Shown: positions 26,361-34,753 of the stretch, piece by piece
How positions within the stretch are numbered: position 1 is the stretch's first letter
How the letters are laid out: each line of letters starts with the position of its first letter
Assembly: GCF_017355935.1 (NCBI RefSeq)
Contig: NZ_JAFIQT010000005.1
Span: forward strand, 248,001 to 312,000
DNA: 64,000 nucleotides
Direction of reading: 5' to 3'
Origin: Telluribacter humicola
Lineage (GTDB): Bacteria > Bacteroidota > Bacteroidia > Cytophagales > Spirosomataceae
Notes under the pieces: generated by a model
Databases searched by the model: none
What the model saw: only the letters and a program-made list of their open reading frames with translations
What the model was told of the DNA's origin: nothing
Position numbers and translations under genes: made by a program

Positions 26361-27836
26361 TTACTTATGCTCGATTTTCACCAGGAGTGGTACAACACTC
26401 CCCTTAGGACTACCTTTCACTTCAAAGGCGATTTGATTAGGCTCATAGGTCATATCTCGAGGTGAAATGAAGTCTTCACCTAATGCTGCGTATGCTTTCT
26501 GAACAATAGTACCGTTAGTATTCTTGATTTTGGTAGCTACCTCATCCAGATTTAGCTCCTTTTCAGAAATAAAAACTACGAAGTAGTCTTCACCCGCTAC
26601 GTTATCGAGAGTAAAAGAACTATTGGGAGACGGCATCAATACAGCATTACTGGAAGGTATGATAGGACTTACATTTGTACTGGTACCAGTAGGAACCGGG
26701 AATAGCTTGCTTACACGATTTTGCTGATCAGATCCAATAATGTAGACGTATGACTGCTTATTATTGTTGATCGCCATTTTAAAGCGAGTGCCCGATGTGT
26801 ACCCATTACTCATCGTATAGGTAATCATCTCGGCGTTGCTATTGGGCTGATCAGGTGTTACATCAATACCTTTATTAACAAGAGAGTGAACAGGCATATT
26901 TCCTCCCGTCAATGTGAATTCCATATTGCCTTTAAGTGCAATAACATTAGGCTGTGGTTTTGGAGTTGGTTCAGGAAATACCTGAAAGGCGTACTTGGTA
27001 AACCGGATCATATCGTCATAGTTAGCCCAGGTAAGGCCATTGTCTCCCCAACCTTTTCCCCAGCTATTGACAATCAGGAAGGAGCCTCCATTGATGCTAT
27101 CATCATATCCGATTACTGCCATAGCATGTCCTCCCAGATTACTTTCAGGCGATTCACCTGGTGCTGCCTTCCATGTATCCTTGGCTTCAACCAGGAATGA
27201 ATGTGTCATCAACATACCTATCAGAACAGCATTTTCGCTTTCAACAAGAGCCGACTTTATGGCAAGTATTTTTTCGCTAGCAGGAGTGGCAGAAAGTGTA
27301 GAGTTGAAGAGTGTAGCATACCCTTGTATCTTAAAGTTCGCAGCATCCTGATCACAGTTACCAGTAGCACTTCCACACTCGTTGGGAGCACAGGCAAGCA
27401 TGGCCGTCCCTTTGTTTTTCATCAGTTCAAGTGCATCAGCAAGTGAAGCTCCTCCCTGACAATCATAATCAGTAGATTTCTTTATCTGATTGTATATCCA
27501 CGCTGGTGAGAATCGGGCTTTGGCAATATTGGCAGCCTGGTTATTCCAACCATTCTTCTTTGCCTGCATGATCGTCCGCATATAATATGCTGTTGACCAA
27601 CCTACACAAGTTCCAAAATCCCCCTGATCACCTGCCTCCGGAAGATATTCTTTAAGATTGTACGAAGGAGGCAGTATGCCTTTGAAACGTAAGTTATCTG
27701 GTTTTCTGGGGAGACGCATGTACTGATCGTCGTCCATTCTTAATCCCATTTTTCTTGTCTGAGAAAAGCCTGAAACACATAGTGTTAGTACAAGAAGAGC
27801 TGTAAGTGTGAAACGGGTTGATAGATAAGCTTTCAT
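26361..27836 (-). CDS. Secreted papain-fold cysteine protease (peptidase C1)
   Basis: A 491-residue exported protease with signal peptide (about 1-25, ending SGFSQ). The C1 catalytic domain spans about 45-285: the oxyanion/Cys region GDQGDFGTCVGWSTAYY with Cys 77, His 237 in GGHAMAVIGYDD and Asn 257 in VNSWGKGWG. There is no long inhibitory propeptide. The C-terminal part (about 295-491) is a beta-rich domain of unknown role. Bacteroidota commonly secrete such enzymes, and some act on host or competitor proteins. Here it closes the upstream half of the island, 43 bases after an unknown exported protein, with a terminator behind it. Confidence 0.93.
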   Translation of the reverse strand: MKAYLSTRFTLTALLVLTLCVSGFSQTRKMGLRMDDDQYMRLPRKPDNLRFKGILPPSYNLKEYLPEAGDQGDFGTCVGWSTAYYMRTIMQAKKNGWNNQAANIAKARFSPAWIYNQIKKSTDYDCQGGASLADALELMKNKGTAMLACAPNECGSATGNCDQDAANFKIQGYATLFNSTLSATPASEKILAIKSALVESENAVLIGMLMTHSFLVEAKDTWKAAPGESPESNLGGHAMAVIGYDDSINGGSFLIVNSWGKGWGDNGLTWANYDDMIRFTKYAFQVFPEPTPKPQPNVIALKGNMEFTLTGGNMPVHSLVNKGIDVTPDQPNSNAEMITYTMSNGYTSGTRFKMAINNNKQSYVYIIGSDQQNRVSKLFPVPTGTSTNVSPIIPSSNAVLMPSPNSSFTLDNVAGEDYFVVFISEKELNLDEVATKIKNTNGTIVQKAYAALGEDFISPRDMTYEPNQIAFEVKGSPKGSVVPLLVKIEHK

Positions 27837-27879
27837 AATTAATGGATTTTATAGTGCCTGTATCTTATATAAAGAAGTT

Positions 27880-29001
27880 CTACTTTTCTTTGAGAGTTAA
27901 TTCTACGATCTGCCAGTAACTGCCCCTTTGAGTAGGTGCCTTAGTTAGCATAGGCATTCTTTGCGCAGAGGTAACTTTACCTGGAACAGGATTTCCCTTA
28001 TCGAAATGATTGACATCATGAAAGGTTGTGCTCCGGCAGTACCATTTACCTAATGAATTTTCACGGAACTGGTCATAAAGTACCAGGGTCGACTGCATCA
28101 ACTCGTATGAGCTTTTGGTATCGCGAACTCGCATCAGAAAACCTACCCGTGGAAGCCTCATCGTCTGACCATCCTTTGTCACAAGGTTTACATATCCACT
28201 AGGGCCAAATATTGCTTCCGCCTCGTCTTTGAACTGCGAAAATTGTTCTTCCGACACATTGCTTTTGAGTACAGTCAGATTTTTCAGAATGGCATCTATC
28301 TTACGTTCGATAGGCCAGTCTATCAAAGTCACATCGTCATTATTACCGGGTATAGATTCTGGTTTTGGAGCAGGAACCGGCGCAGCAGGTATCGAGGTAC
28401 CACTTCTAACTATGTTCTGAATCCGGGCATAGCGCACATTCCGTTTACTATCCGAGTAGACAGAGGCATATATATCTAGTGTATCCTGTACTTCAACCTG
28501 TAATTGTGCATTAGGTCGTCCCTGAACCGTAACAGGTACAGTAAGTCGATACCTGTGTATAAACCGGTCTTTGGAATTTGTTGAATCTAGTGTTACAATC
28601 TTAAGGAGATCTCGCTCCAACTCGTATTTAAAACCCTTCTTATACAGCCCGCCTGCCAGTCTGAGGTATTCTTCTACTTTAAGGGATGCTTTATCAGCTA
28701 GTGGTTCCAAGGATTTGTCCGGCTTTACATTTCCGGGTATAATGTGGTTTACGATAGAAGCAGTATCATCCATGAAGTAAACGTGCACAAATTCCTCAGC
28801 CTTTTTAGAGCTGGATGTTCCATTTAGAGAAGGTACTAATGCGTTCAATTCACGTTGATAACTCTTCAGCATTCCATCAAGCGTACGCTCGTGGGAAAGA
28901 GGTACATGATCAGCCGGAGTAAAGGCCTGAAGGCCAGCCAAAATTCCTCCCGTAAGTAACACTTTTGTAGCGGTGAGGATATATGAAGGCTTTAAAATCA
29001 T
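27880..29001 (-). CDS. Exported protein of unknown function (island paralog A)
   Basis: A 373-residue protein with an N-terminal hydrophobic segment (about 8-27, TATKVLLTGGILAGLQAF). Two alpha/beta modules can be seen. The first (about 40-200) has VHVYFMDDTASIVNHI, then YKKGFKYELERDL and strands such as LTVPVTVQGRP. A Pro-rich linker (PAAPVPAPKPESIPG) leads to a second (about 230-370) with FKDEAEAIFGPSGYVNLV and a final SYWQIVELTLKEK. The closing phrase SYWQIV also occurs in the 30032-30907 product, pointing to a shared fold, perhaps NTF2-like. It lies 12 bases after the 29014 gene and 43 bases before the papain-type gene. Function unknown. Confidence 0.6.
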   Translation of the reverse strand: MILKPSYILTATKVLLTGGILAGLQAFTPADHVPLSHERTLDGMLKSYQRELNALVPSLNGTSSSKKAEEFVHVYFMDDTASIVNHIIPGNVKPDKSLEPLADKASLKVEEYLRLAGGLYKKGFKYELERDLLKIVTLDSTNSKDRFIHRYRLTVPVTVQGRPNAQLQVEVQDTLDIYASVYSDSKRNVRYARIQNIVRSGTSIPAAPVPAPKPESIPGNNDDVTLIDWPIERKIDAILKNLTVLKSNVSEEQFSQFKDEAEAIFGPSGYVNLVTKDGQTMRLPRVGFLMRVRDTKSSYELMQSTLVLYDQFRENSLGKWYCRSTTFHDVNHFDKGNPVPGKVTSAQRMPMLTKAPTQRGSYWQIVELTLKEK

Positions 29002-29013
29002 AATAGGCTATGG

Positions 29014-30021
29014 TTAAAAATGAATGATCAAATCTGAAACTTTCCATTCGTACTTCTTACTGACAGCCACAGAGTCTTCTACCGGTACCCAATCTTTTTT
29101 CAGTGTCTTATACCACGCTCCGACTGCAGTTTTTAGATTCACATTATCCAGCCTGGTACGTTGTCCAATAAAAACCTGATTAGCTCCACGGTAAAAATCA
29201 GTAGTATAGTCAAGGCTAAATTCTGCTATCTCAAGCTTTCTGGAATCATCAATCATTACCTCTCCAGGAAACTTACATTCATTTATACTGTAGGGTGTGC
29301 TTACCTTATCAGTACTCACAAAAAAAATTGTATCTTTTTTTAGCCTACTTTTTAGCTCTTCACATGCCTTATGTCTTAAAGAATCCGAAGTAGTAGCCGA
29401 GAAGATTCGCTTCAAAGGAGTTAATAACTGATTCTCAATTTCTAATGCTCGGCTGCGTGTCAGCGGAGCACCATATAACCACTCTCCCGTACCTTGTATG
29501 TTACTTATTTTACAATCCTTGATAGAATAATCTACCCATTGGCCTTCCAATGTTATTTTCATAACCTCACCTATCCTTTGCAGCCTGCGCTCCTGTCGGG
29601 CTATACCTCGTAGGCCAACGGGTACCAATACTATGGCTTTTATACTTGTATCATTCTCACTCATCTCCTGTACCGTAGCGTCTTTCGTATGTATTTCGAA
29701 TTGAAATCCTTTCCAGAAGTAGTAAGGAATTCGACTCAACAGAACATGTACCGCTATCTTAGGTCGTTTCTGCAGGTAGCTATCCTCCGGCACAAGCAGG
29801 TCTGGTACTTGTATCGTATCGGTTGTAAAGTATAATCTTAAAATACTGGCTTGTACCTCTGGCCAACTCGTTGAATCTGATTCATGACCCAGAATTTGTA
29901 TAGCAGTATTTAGCTTCTGAAAATAGTCTGGAAGCATCTGCTCCAATACCTGCCGGGAGGGCTGTTGTGCTTGCCCAGCCAATGCAGTAAGTAGAAGCAT
30001 AACTATTTTCAGCAGTTTCAT
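29014..30021 (-). CDS. Exported protein of unknown function (island paralog B)
   Basis: A 335-residue protein with signal peptide MKLLKIVMLLLTALAGQAQQ. It contains ASILRLYFTTDTIQVPDLL followed by FWKGFQFEIHTKDA, a layout that parallels the first module of the neighbouring 27880 product (YFMDDT, then KKGFKYELERDL). A second alpha/beta module (about 195-335) ends with DSVAVSKKYEWKVSDLIIHF. No enzyme motif is visible. Spacing is tight on both sides (10 and 12 bases), so it is translated with its neighbours. I infer a family of related exported proteins that serve the protease island; the role is open. Confidence 0.6.
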   Translation of the reverse strand: MKLLKIVMLLLTALAGQAQQPSRQVLEQMLPDYFQKLNTAIQILGHESDSTSWPEVQASILRLYFTTDTIQVPDLLVPEDSYLQKRPKIAVHVLLSRIPYYFWKGFQFEIHTKDATVQEMSENDTSIKAIVLVPVGLRGIARQERRLQRIGEVMKITLEGQWVDYSIKDCKISNIQGTGEWLYGAPLTRSRALEIENQLLTPLKRIFSATTSDSLRHKACEELKSRLKKDTIFFVSTDKVSTPYSINECKFPGEVMIDDSRKLEIAEFSLDYTTDFYRGANQVFIGQRTRLDNVNLKTAVGAWYKTLKKDWVPVEDSVAVSKKYEWKVSDLIIHF

Positions 30022-30031
30022 TTATCTATAT

Positions 30032-30907
30032 TTATTTATGAGCAAGTTGAATAAGGTTAGAGATCAACCAACCTGAATTTTCCTTTTCATATAAAAACTC
30101 ATTCAGTTCCAGCTGCCACTCAGTGCCAATGGGTATATAAATAGTAGTAGACACTACAGATTCAATATGCAGAGTGCCATTACGTAGGGCCGCTTCTGTA
30201 CATTGCCAATCCTTATTGAGTCTTGAATCGGAATTCATAAAAGGACAGAAACTTCGGTAGTCACTTAGCCCTCGAAGAAGAGGTAAGAAGTTTACCTCGT
30301 GAGAATTGGGAGGGAGATCTTGTTGCTTTTCCAGACCATCACAAGCGGCTGATTGTGAATCACGCAATACTTGCGGGCGCTTCACTTGTACAATCTGCCA
30401 GTAAGAGGCACTATCAGCTGTATAGTACTTTCTTAACTTTACTACCAGAGTGTCCGTAAGATGATGATGTATAACCCGAAGTTTTGAGACCGCTTCGATT
30501 GGTGATTGACTGGAAATCTTGATGTCATGGGTAGTGACAGTATTGATGAATTCATCTACCTGTTGTGAATAAAGCGAGGATAAACCTAAACGCGTCCTCT
30601 TGAAGCGAACATCATCTTCATTGAACAGCCGGCGCAGGTACATATCCCTGGGATATTCCATTCTTGAGGAGTCTGTAAACTTTTTACCACCGGGTAGAGC
30701 TTCATGGTTAAACCGGGCTATGAATTCACTTACATGCTTTACCTGCCACATCATATAGGGCTTCGACTCATTTCTGACCAGCTTCTGGCTGAATTCTTTT
30801 GTATTCAACGTATCCGCGACAACAGACGGTGCAATCTCTGATACAGACTGTCCCAGTCCTACGAGTGAGCTTCCAATAGCCCATAGCACAATCAGGAGGA
30901 GCCGCAT
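30032..30907 (-). CDS. Exported protein of unknown function (island paralog C)
   Basis: A 291-residue protein with signal peptide (about 1-20, LIVLWAIGSSLVGLGQ). The first module has EFIARFNHEALPGGKKF and YPRDMYLRRLFNEDD, then a beta part ending ADSASYWQIVQVKRPQ, close to the terminal SYWQIVELTL of paralog A. A second part has two Cys residues (SAACDG, YRSFCPF) and ends NSGWLISNLIQLAHK. The arrangement of a helical start, an aromatic-rich sheet and a W-x-I-x-x-hydrophobic final strand recalls NTF2-like or SnoaL-like folds, at low certainty. It starts a tight run of three genes after a 164-base gap. Confidence 0.6.
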   Translation of the reverse strand: MRLLLIVLWAIGSSLVGLGQSVSEIAPSVVADTLNTKEFSQKLVRNESKPYMMWQVKHVSEFIARFNHEALPGGKKFTDSSRMEYPRDMYLRRLFNEDDVRFKRTRLGLSSLYSQQVDEFINTVTTHDIKISSQSPIEAVSKLRVIHHHLTDTLVVKLRKYYTADSASYWQIVQVKRPQVLRDSQSAACDGLEKQQDLPPNSHEVNFLPLLRGLSDYRSFCPFMNSDSRLNKDWQCTEAALRNGTLHIESVVSTTIYIPIGTEWQLELNEFLYEKENSGWLISNLIQLAHK

Positions 30908-31071
30908 TATAATCTTAGATAAGTATGTGTATAGTTATAATTACAGGTAGCTTTACTGACTTTACAAAATGTTAGCTACTCCTGAAAAGCACCAGAAATG
31001 AACAGCCTTTTTTAAGTACTATCACTCTGGTAAATGAGTACTGCACTGTGTTTTTTATTATTAACTGATGG

Positions 31072-31674
31072 TCAATAACCCTTAATAGGTATTGTCTCCC
31101 TCACTGTGACATCCCCAAAGAAAATTTTAAGATCTTCTTTTCCCAGATTTTTATATACAGCCATACTTTTACCCGTTACACGTATATCCTTACGATCCCG
31201 GCTGCCATAAATCATTTTTCCACTATTGTCAAAACCCTTGAATTGCTGGAAGTAAGTTGCGGTAGCGTGGTAATTACCATCAGTTCCTTTTTCGAAATCA
31301 GATACAGCGGCCGCATCGTAGTAAGTGATTTCGACCTTATCGAACTTTACACCTAATAAATTATTGAAGTAGGCGCGAACGGGAATCGCTTCAACCATTC
31401 CATTTCGACGTGAAACCTGAATGTAGGGAGATCGGCGCTTTCCATTTACTTCGTAATCTTTTTCAAACAGATCCACGGCAAGGTCAATGGCTATCTGACG
31501 CTGTTCAATAGGTAGTGATTTATTGCCTATTTGAGTAATATATTCCTGCAGATCATTGACCCGTTGCTCTGTCAATATTTTGAACTCAGCTAAACGCTCC
31601 TTATTCAGATCAGGTTGAGCCTGAAGGTGAAAAGAGGCAATTAATAAGAAAAGAATATAGTAGAGTTTTGGCAT
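31072..31674 (-). CDS. Exported protein of unknown function (island paralog D)
   Basis: A 200-residue protein with signal peptide MPKLYYILFLLIASFHLQAQ. The mature part has a helical start (NKERLAEFKILTEQRVNDL), the segment IAIDLAVDLFEKDYEV, and an aromatic-rich sheet (IPVRAYFNNLLGVKFDKVE, then TATYFQQFKGFDNSGKM) ending EDLKIFFGDVTVRETIP. It looks like a single copy of the module that appears twice in paralogs A and B. No catalytic residues are evident. The gene begins 27 bases after the caspase-fold gene at 31702, so it belongs to the same transcript as that enzyme. Confidence 0.6.
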   Translation of the reverse strand: MPKLYYILFLLIASFHLQAQPDLNKERLAEFKILTEQRVNDLQEYITQIGNKSLPIEQRQIAIDLAVDLFEKDYEVNGKRRSPYIQVSRRNGMVEAIPVRAYFNNLLGVKFDKVEITYYDAAAVSDFEKGTDGNYHATATYFQQFKGFDNSGKMIYGSRDRKDIRVTGKSMAVYKNLGKEDLKIFFGDVTVRETIPIKGY

Positions 31675-31701
31675 AACCGGATGCGTTTTGTTTATACTAT
31701 A

Positions 31702-32823
31702 CTACCTGACTTCCTGTAATGTAAGATGTCTATATTTGCCATCTTCACTTAACTCCGACATTTTCTCCACAAAATTGAACTGATCAATAAGTTTGGCTGT
31801 GCTGATTATTCTTTTCAGGAATTGATCAACAGGTTGTCGTTCAACAGGCTTTTCAGGCGAATTGATATATATATCTACAGTAGCCGCAGGAGAAAAATAG
31901 ATAGGCTGTTTGTGGACTCGGATAGAATTACGTTCAGTAAATGGAATTCTTTCATTGGCCAGAAAATTCAAGAACTTGTTTATCTCATCGTAGCTTACTA
32001 CCGGCTTAATGGTGGAGGGATCTATTGATGGTGCCTTCTTGTATCCTACGGACCAATGGGAATGGTGCTTTATCGTATCAGGGAATTCTTTGAGGGCTAC
32101 CTGCAAACGATTCTCTGCATCACTCAAAAATGTCTCCCACGTAATTGCCTGATTATTGCTTTCTGCATTAGTAAGTGCTTCCATCCAGGAATAGGTATAG
32201 AAGCTTCCCAGGTTTGGATGGGCCGTTGCTTTTTCTCCTCTTCCTGCACTTGATATGATAATATCGCCTTCGGTTTCCAAAAAAAGTTTTTTGATTATAG
32301 TTGCATCATCCGTTACTCCGATTCCTTTGAAAAGGGGAGGAACAGGACGCAAACTGCGGGTATCGCTATATAGATTATTGCAGCAGTCACCCAGCGTCAG
32401 GCAGAATTTAGGCTTTTTTGCTTTCAGTTGAAGATGTATCGACTCCAGCTCAGTGTCATTATTATCTTTAAGATACAGCAGGGGAAATGAACTGGAACGC
32501 TCAAGTGTATTAAGTCCGTGGCCTGTGTAATAAAAGAATACAATATCTTCAGGAGAACAGTTTATCTCTGAAAGCGCTTTTGAAAGACCCGCATTTCCAA
32601 ATTGTTCGTTGCTACAGATAACTTCGTGGTACTGATAATTAATCTTTTGGGCTATATCGGTTATACGTGCCGACATTTCTGCTAAATCCCTTTCACAACT
32701 AGCTCCAAGGACCGGATCTTTAGTATCAGCAATCAGAATCGCATGAAAAGTCTGAGCTATCGTACTGCTAGCAATTAAAATAAGTAGTACCAATAATGAT
32801 GACCTTCTCATATCACGATTCAA
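31702..32823 (-). CDS. Secreted small caspase-fold protease (peptidase C14)
   Basis: A 373-residue protein with signal peptide (about 5-23, ending STIAQ); Met 5 is an equally good start. The caspase domain fills about 25-245: HAILIADTKDP at the start, His 102 in FYYTGHGL, and the Cys motif LGDCCNN at about 145-150, where Cys 148 is at the canonical position (D-x-C) and Cys 147 precedes it. The C-terminal 95 residues (EINKFLNFLANERIPF, then RHLTLQEV) form a separate module. It differs from the caspase at 21342, which has DACRDN and extra N-terminal domains. It is the first gene of the upstream unit, with a possible -7 element about 115 bases upstream. Confidence 0.9.
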   Translation of the reverse strand: MNRDMRRSSLLVLLILIASSTIAQTFHAILIADTKDPVLGASCERDLAEMSARITDIAQKINYQYHEVICSNEQFGNAGLSKALSEINCSPEDIVFFYYTGHGLNTLERSSSFPLLYLKDNNDTELESIHLQLKAKKPKFCLTLGDCCNNLYSDTRSLRPVPPLFKGIGVTDDATIIKKLFLETEGDIIISSAGRGEKATAHPNLGSFYTYSWMEALTNAESNNQAITWETFLSDAENRLQVALKEFPDTIKHHSHWSVGYKKAPSIDPSTIKPVVSYDEINKFLNFLANERIPFTERNSIRVHKQPIYFSPAATVDIYINSPEKPVERQPVDQFLKRIISTAKLIDQFNFVEKMSELSEDGKYRHLTLQEVR

Positions 32824-32937
32824 AATAGATGTCCAAACTAGGTATTATAGGTCAACGCAGCTAAGAATTTAGCAGAATTTTATCTAACGGTATCCTGTTC
32901 CCATCATTGATACAAAAAATGGCAGAACATTATCACT

Positions 32938-32945
32938 CAAACATA
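32938..32945 (-). promoter_or_regulatory. Possible -7 element for the protease island
   Basis: CAAACATA on the plus strand, reading TATGTTTG and matching TAnnTTTG, 115 bases before the first gene of the island. No -33 element at good spacing was seen. If the island is driven by its own sigma factor the real promoter may look different. Confidence 0.3.
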
Positions 32946-33105
32946 ATTTTCTACTTGAAATATATTTGGATTGTGTAGTCATTGACTCATGATCATCATC
33001 TTAGGGACAGTATTCAGTATTCCTATAAGTACAAGATAATTTTAACCCTGGCATGAAAAATACCACATTCATCATCCTGGGTGGGTTCAGATGTAAAGGT
33101 GACAG

Positions 33106-33267
33106 TCAAAGTAGAATTACACTAAGATCCTCGACATCCAGCTGAGTGGTTAGTCTCCAGAAGTCTCGTACACCATTACCATTCAAATTCTGAAAGACTT
33201 GTGCAACCAGGTTATAAGGGACGCTATTTTTAAATCGGAGCTTCTTATTGAAATTAGTAGGCTTTGA
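33106..33267 (-). pseudogene. Possible gene remnant, 53 codons without a start
   Basis: An open stretch of 53 codons between two stops that reads like real protein: it contains VPYNLVAQVFQNLNGNGV and RDFWRLTTQLDVEDLSVILL before a TGA at 33106. No ATG lies in the frame, and the flanking sequence in all frames is full of stops. It may be the tail of a decayed gene or chance. I do not recognise the family. Confidence 0.25.
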
Positions 33268-33490
33268 CTACCTGGAAATAGTTAGGGAATGGGCACTTTT
33301 GAACAGGGAAAAGAATAAATACTGTAGCCGAAGATGCATGGTAGCTATGAGGATTATCCCAATCATCCATGAAAGCCTTAGACAAAGGTCTTATTAACTT
33401 TTATCATATTTTATTAGTAAACATAAAGCAGATGAGCCAGTTACAGTGTAAGTAAAAGATAAGTTACTAGCACACCAACGTGATCTGACT

Positions 33491-34678
33491 ATGAAAAAGA
33501 ATGCGCTCTATGAGTTGAATCGGCGAGACTTTATCCACTATGCAGGTACTTCAGCCCTGGTGCTGCCTGCCCTATCAATGCTGTCGGCCTGTGGTGGAAC
33601 TACCACCCAATCGGCAGAAAAAACCGAAGCATCGGACGCATCCGGCGAACGTAAGTTAGGTATTGCGCTGGTAGGGCTGGGCAAGTACAGCGAAGGTCAG
33701 CTGGCTCCCGCTCTGGAAGAAACCAAGCTATGCCGACTGGCTGGTATCGTAACCGGTACCCCCGAAAAAGCTGAGAAGTGGAAGAAGAAGTACAACATAC
33801 CGGAACAGAACATCTATAACTACCAGACATTTGATCAGATTGCGGATAATCCCGAGATTGATATTGTGTATGTAGTACTTCCCAATGGGATGCATGCGGA
33901 GTATACGATCAGAGCAGCCCAGGCCGGGAAGCATATTATATGTGAAAAACCCATGGCTATAACATCGGCTGACTGTCAAAAAATGATTGATGCCTGCAAT
34001 AAGGCCGGCAAAAAGCTTTCGATTGGGTACCGCCTGCACTTTGAGCCGCACAACCTCGAAATGATGCGCCTGGGTCAGCAGGTGGAGTTTGGGAAAGTGG
34101 AAAAACTCATCGCTCAGAACGGGCAAAAAGAAGGAAATGATACTCCCTGGCGCTTTGATAAAGAGCTGTCTGGCGGAGGGCCTCTACCGGACGTTGGCAT
34201 CTACTGCTTACAGGGAGCGATCTATACGAAGGGACAGCTTCCTGTTTCGGTCACGGCCCAATACCATCCTATCACAGATAAGGAGAAATTCAAAGAAGTC
34301 GAAGAAGGTATGGACTTCCAGCTGCAGTTTGAAGATGGTAGCGTAGCTGACTGCAAGACAAGCTATACCGAAAAGTATAATTTATTAAGGGCGGAAGCGG
34401 CCAACGGATGGTTTGAGCTGCAGCCGGCCTACCAGTACGGCGGCCTCGAAGGTCAGACCAGTCGCGGCGAAATGAATATTGAAAATGTAAACCAACAGGC
34501 CCGGCAAATTGATGCTTTTGCAGACTGTATCCTGAACAACAAACCCACAACGGTACCCGGTGAAATGGGACTCCGGGATGTACAGCTCATCGAAGCCATA
34601 TACCAGGCAGCCGATACAGGTCAGAAAATTTCCACGACGAATGTCCAGAAAGTACTGGATCATTATAGTACCGCCTAA
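33491..34678 (+). CDS. Gfo/Idh/MocA family oxidoreductase, exported
   Basis: A 395-residue protein with a twin-arginine-like start (NRRDFIHYAGTSALVLPAL) and a lipobox-like LSACGG, so it probably folds in the cytoplasm with NADP and is exported or anchored. The Rossmann part begins LGIALVGLGKYSEGQLAPAL. The lysine motif is present as IICEKPMAI and the second motif as GGGPLPDVGIYCLQGA, arranged as in glucose-fructose oxidoreductase. The family oxidises or reduces sugars with bound NAD(P). It is followed after 75 bases by a sorbosone-dehydrogenase-like gene, so a two-gene unit for periplasmic sugar conversion is likely. The substrate is unknown. Confidence 0.92.
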   Translation: MKKNALYELNRRDFIHYAGTSALVLPALSMLSACGGTTTQSAEKTEASDASGERKLGIALVGLGKYSEGQLAPALEETKLCRLAGIVTGTPEKAEKWKKKYNIPEQNIYNYQTFDQIADNPEIDIVYVVLPNGMHAEYTIRAAQAGKHIICEKPMAITSADCQKMIDACNKAGKKLSIGYRLHFEPHNLEMMRLGQQVEFGKVEKLIAQNGQKEGNDTPWRFDKELSGGGPLPDVGIYCLQGAIYTKGQLPVSVTAQYHPITDKEKFKEVEEGMDFQLQFEDGSVADCKTSYTEKYNLLRAEAANGWFELQPAYQYGGLEGQTSRGEMNIENVNQQARQIDAFADCILNNKPTTVPGEMGLRDVQLIEAIYQAADTGQKISTTNVQKVLDHYSTA

Positions 34679-34753
34679 TGCCTTAACCGCATCCTTATCC
34701 GTTGAACCCGAGAAATATTGGATAGAACACCCTAATAAGCTAAAAATACGAAG

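Larger units (their letters stand above)
32824..33490. other. 667-base divergent gap, mostly unexplained
   Basis: The region between the minus-strand protease island and the plus-strand Gfo/Idh gene. It is AT-rich and holds a possible -7 element (32938-32945) and a short coding-like remnant (33106-33267, minus). I saw no tRNA, IS end, strong hairpin or palindrome. Both flanking promoters should lie here. Confidence 0.5.

Noticed and set aside
32824-33490. tRNA, IS end or phage attachment site in the gap next to the protease island
   Set aside because: No cloverleaf, no terminal inverted repeats, no integrase or transposase nearby.
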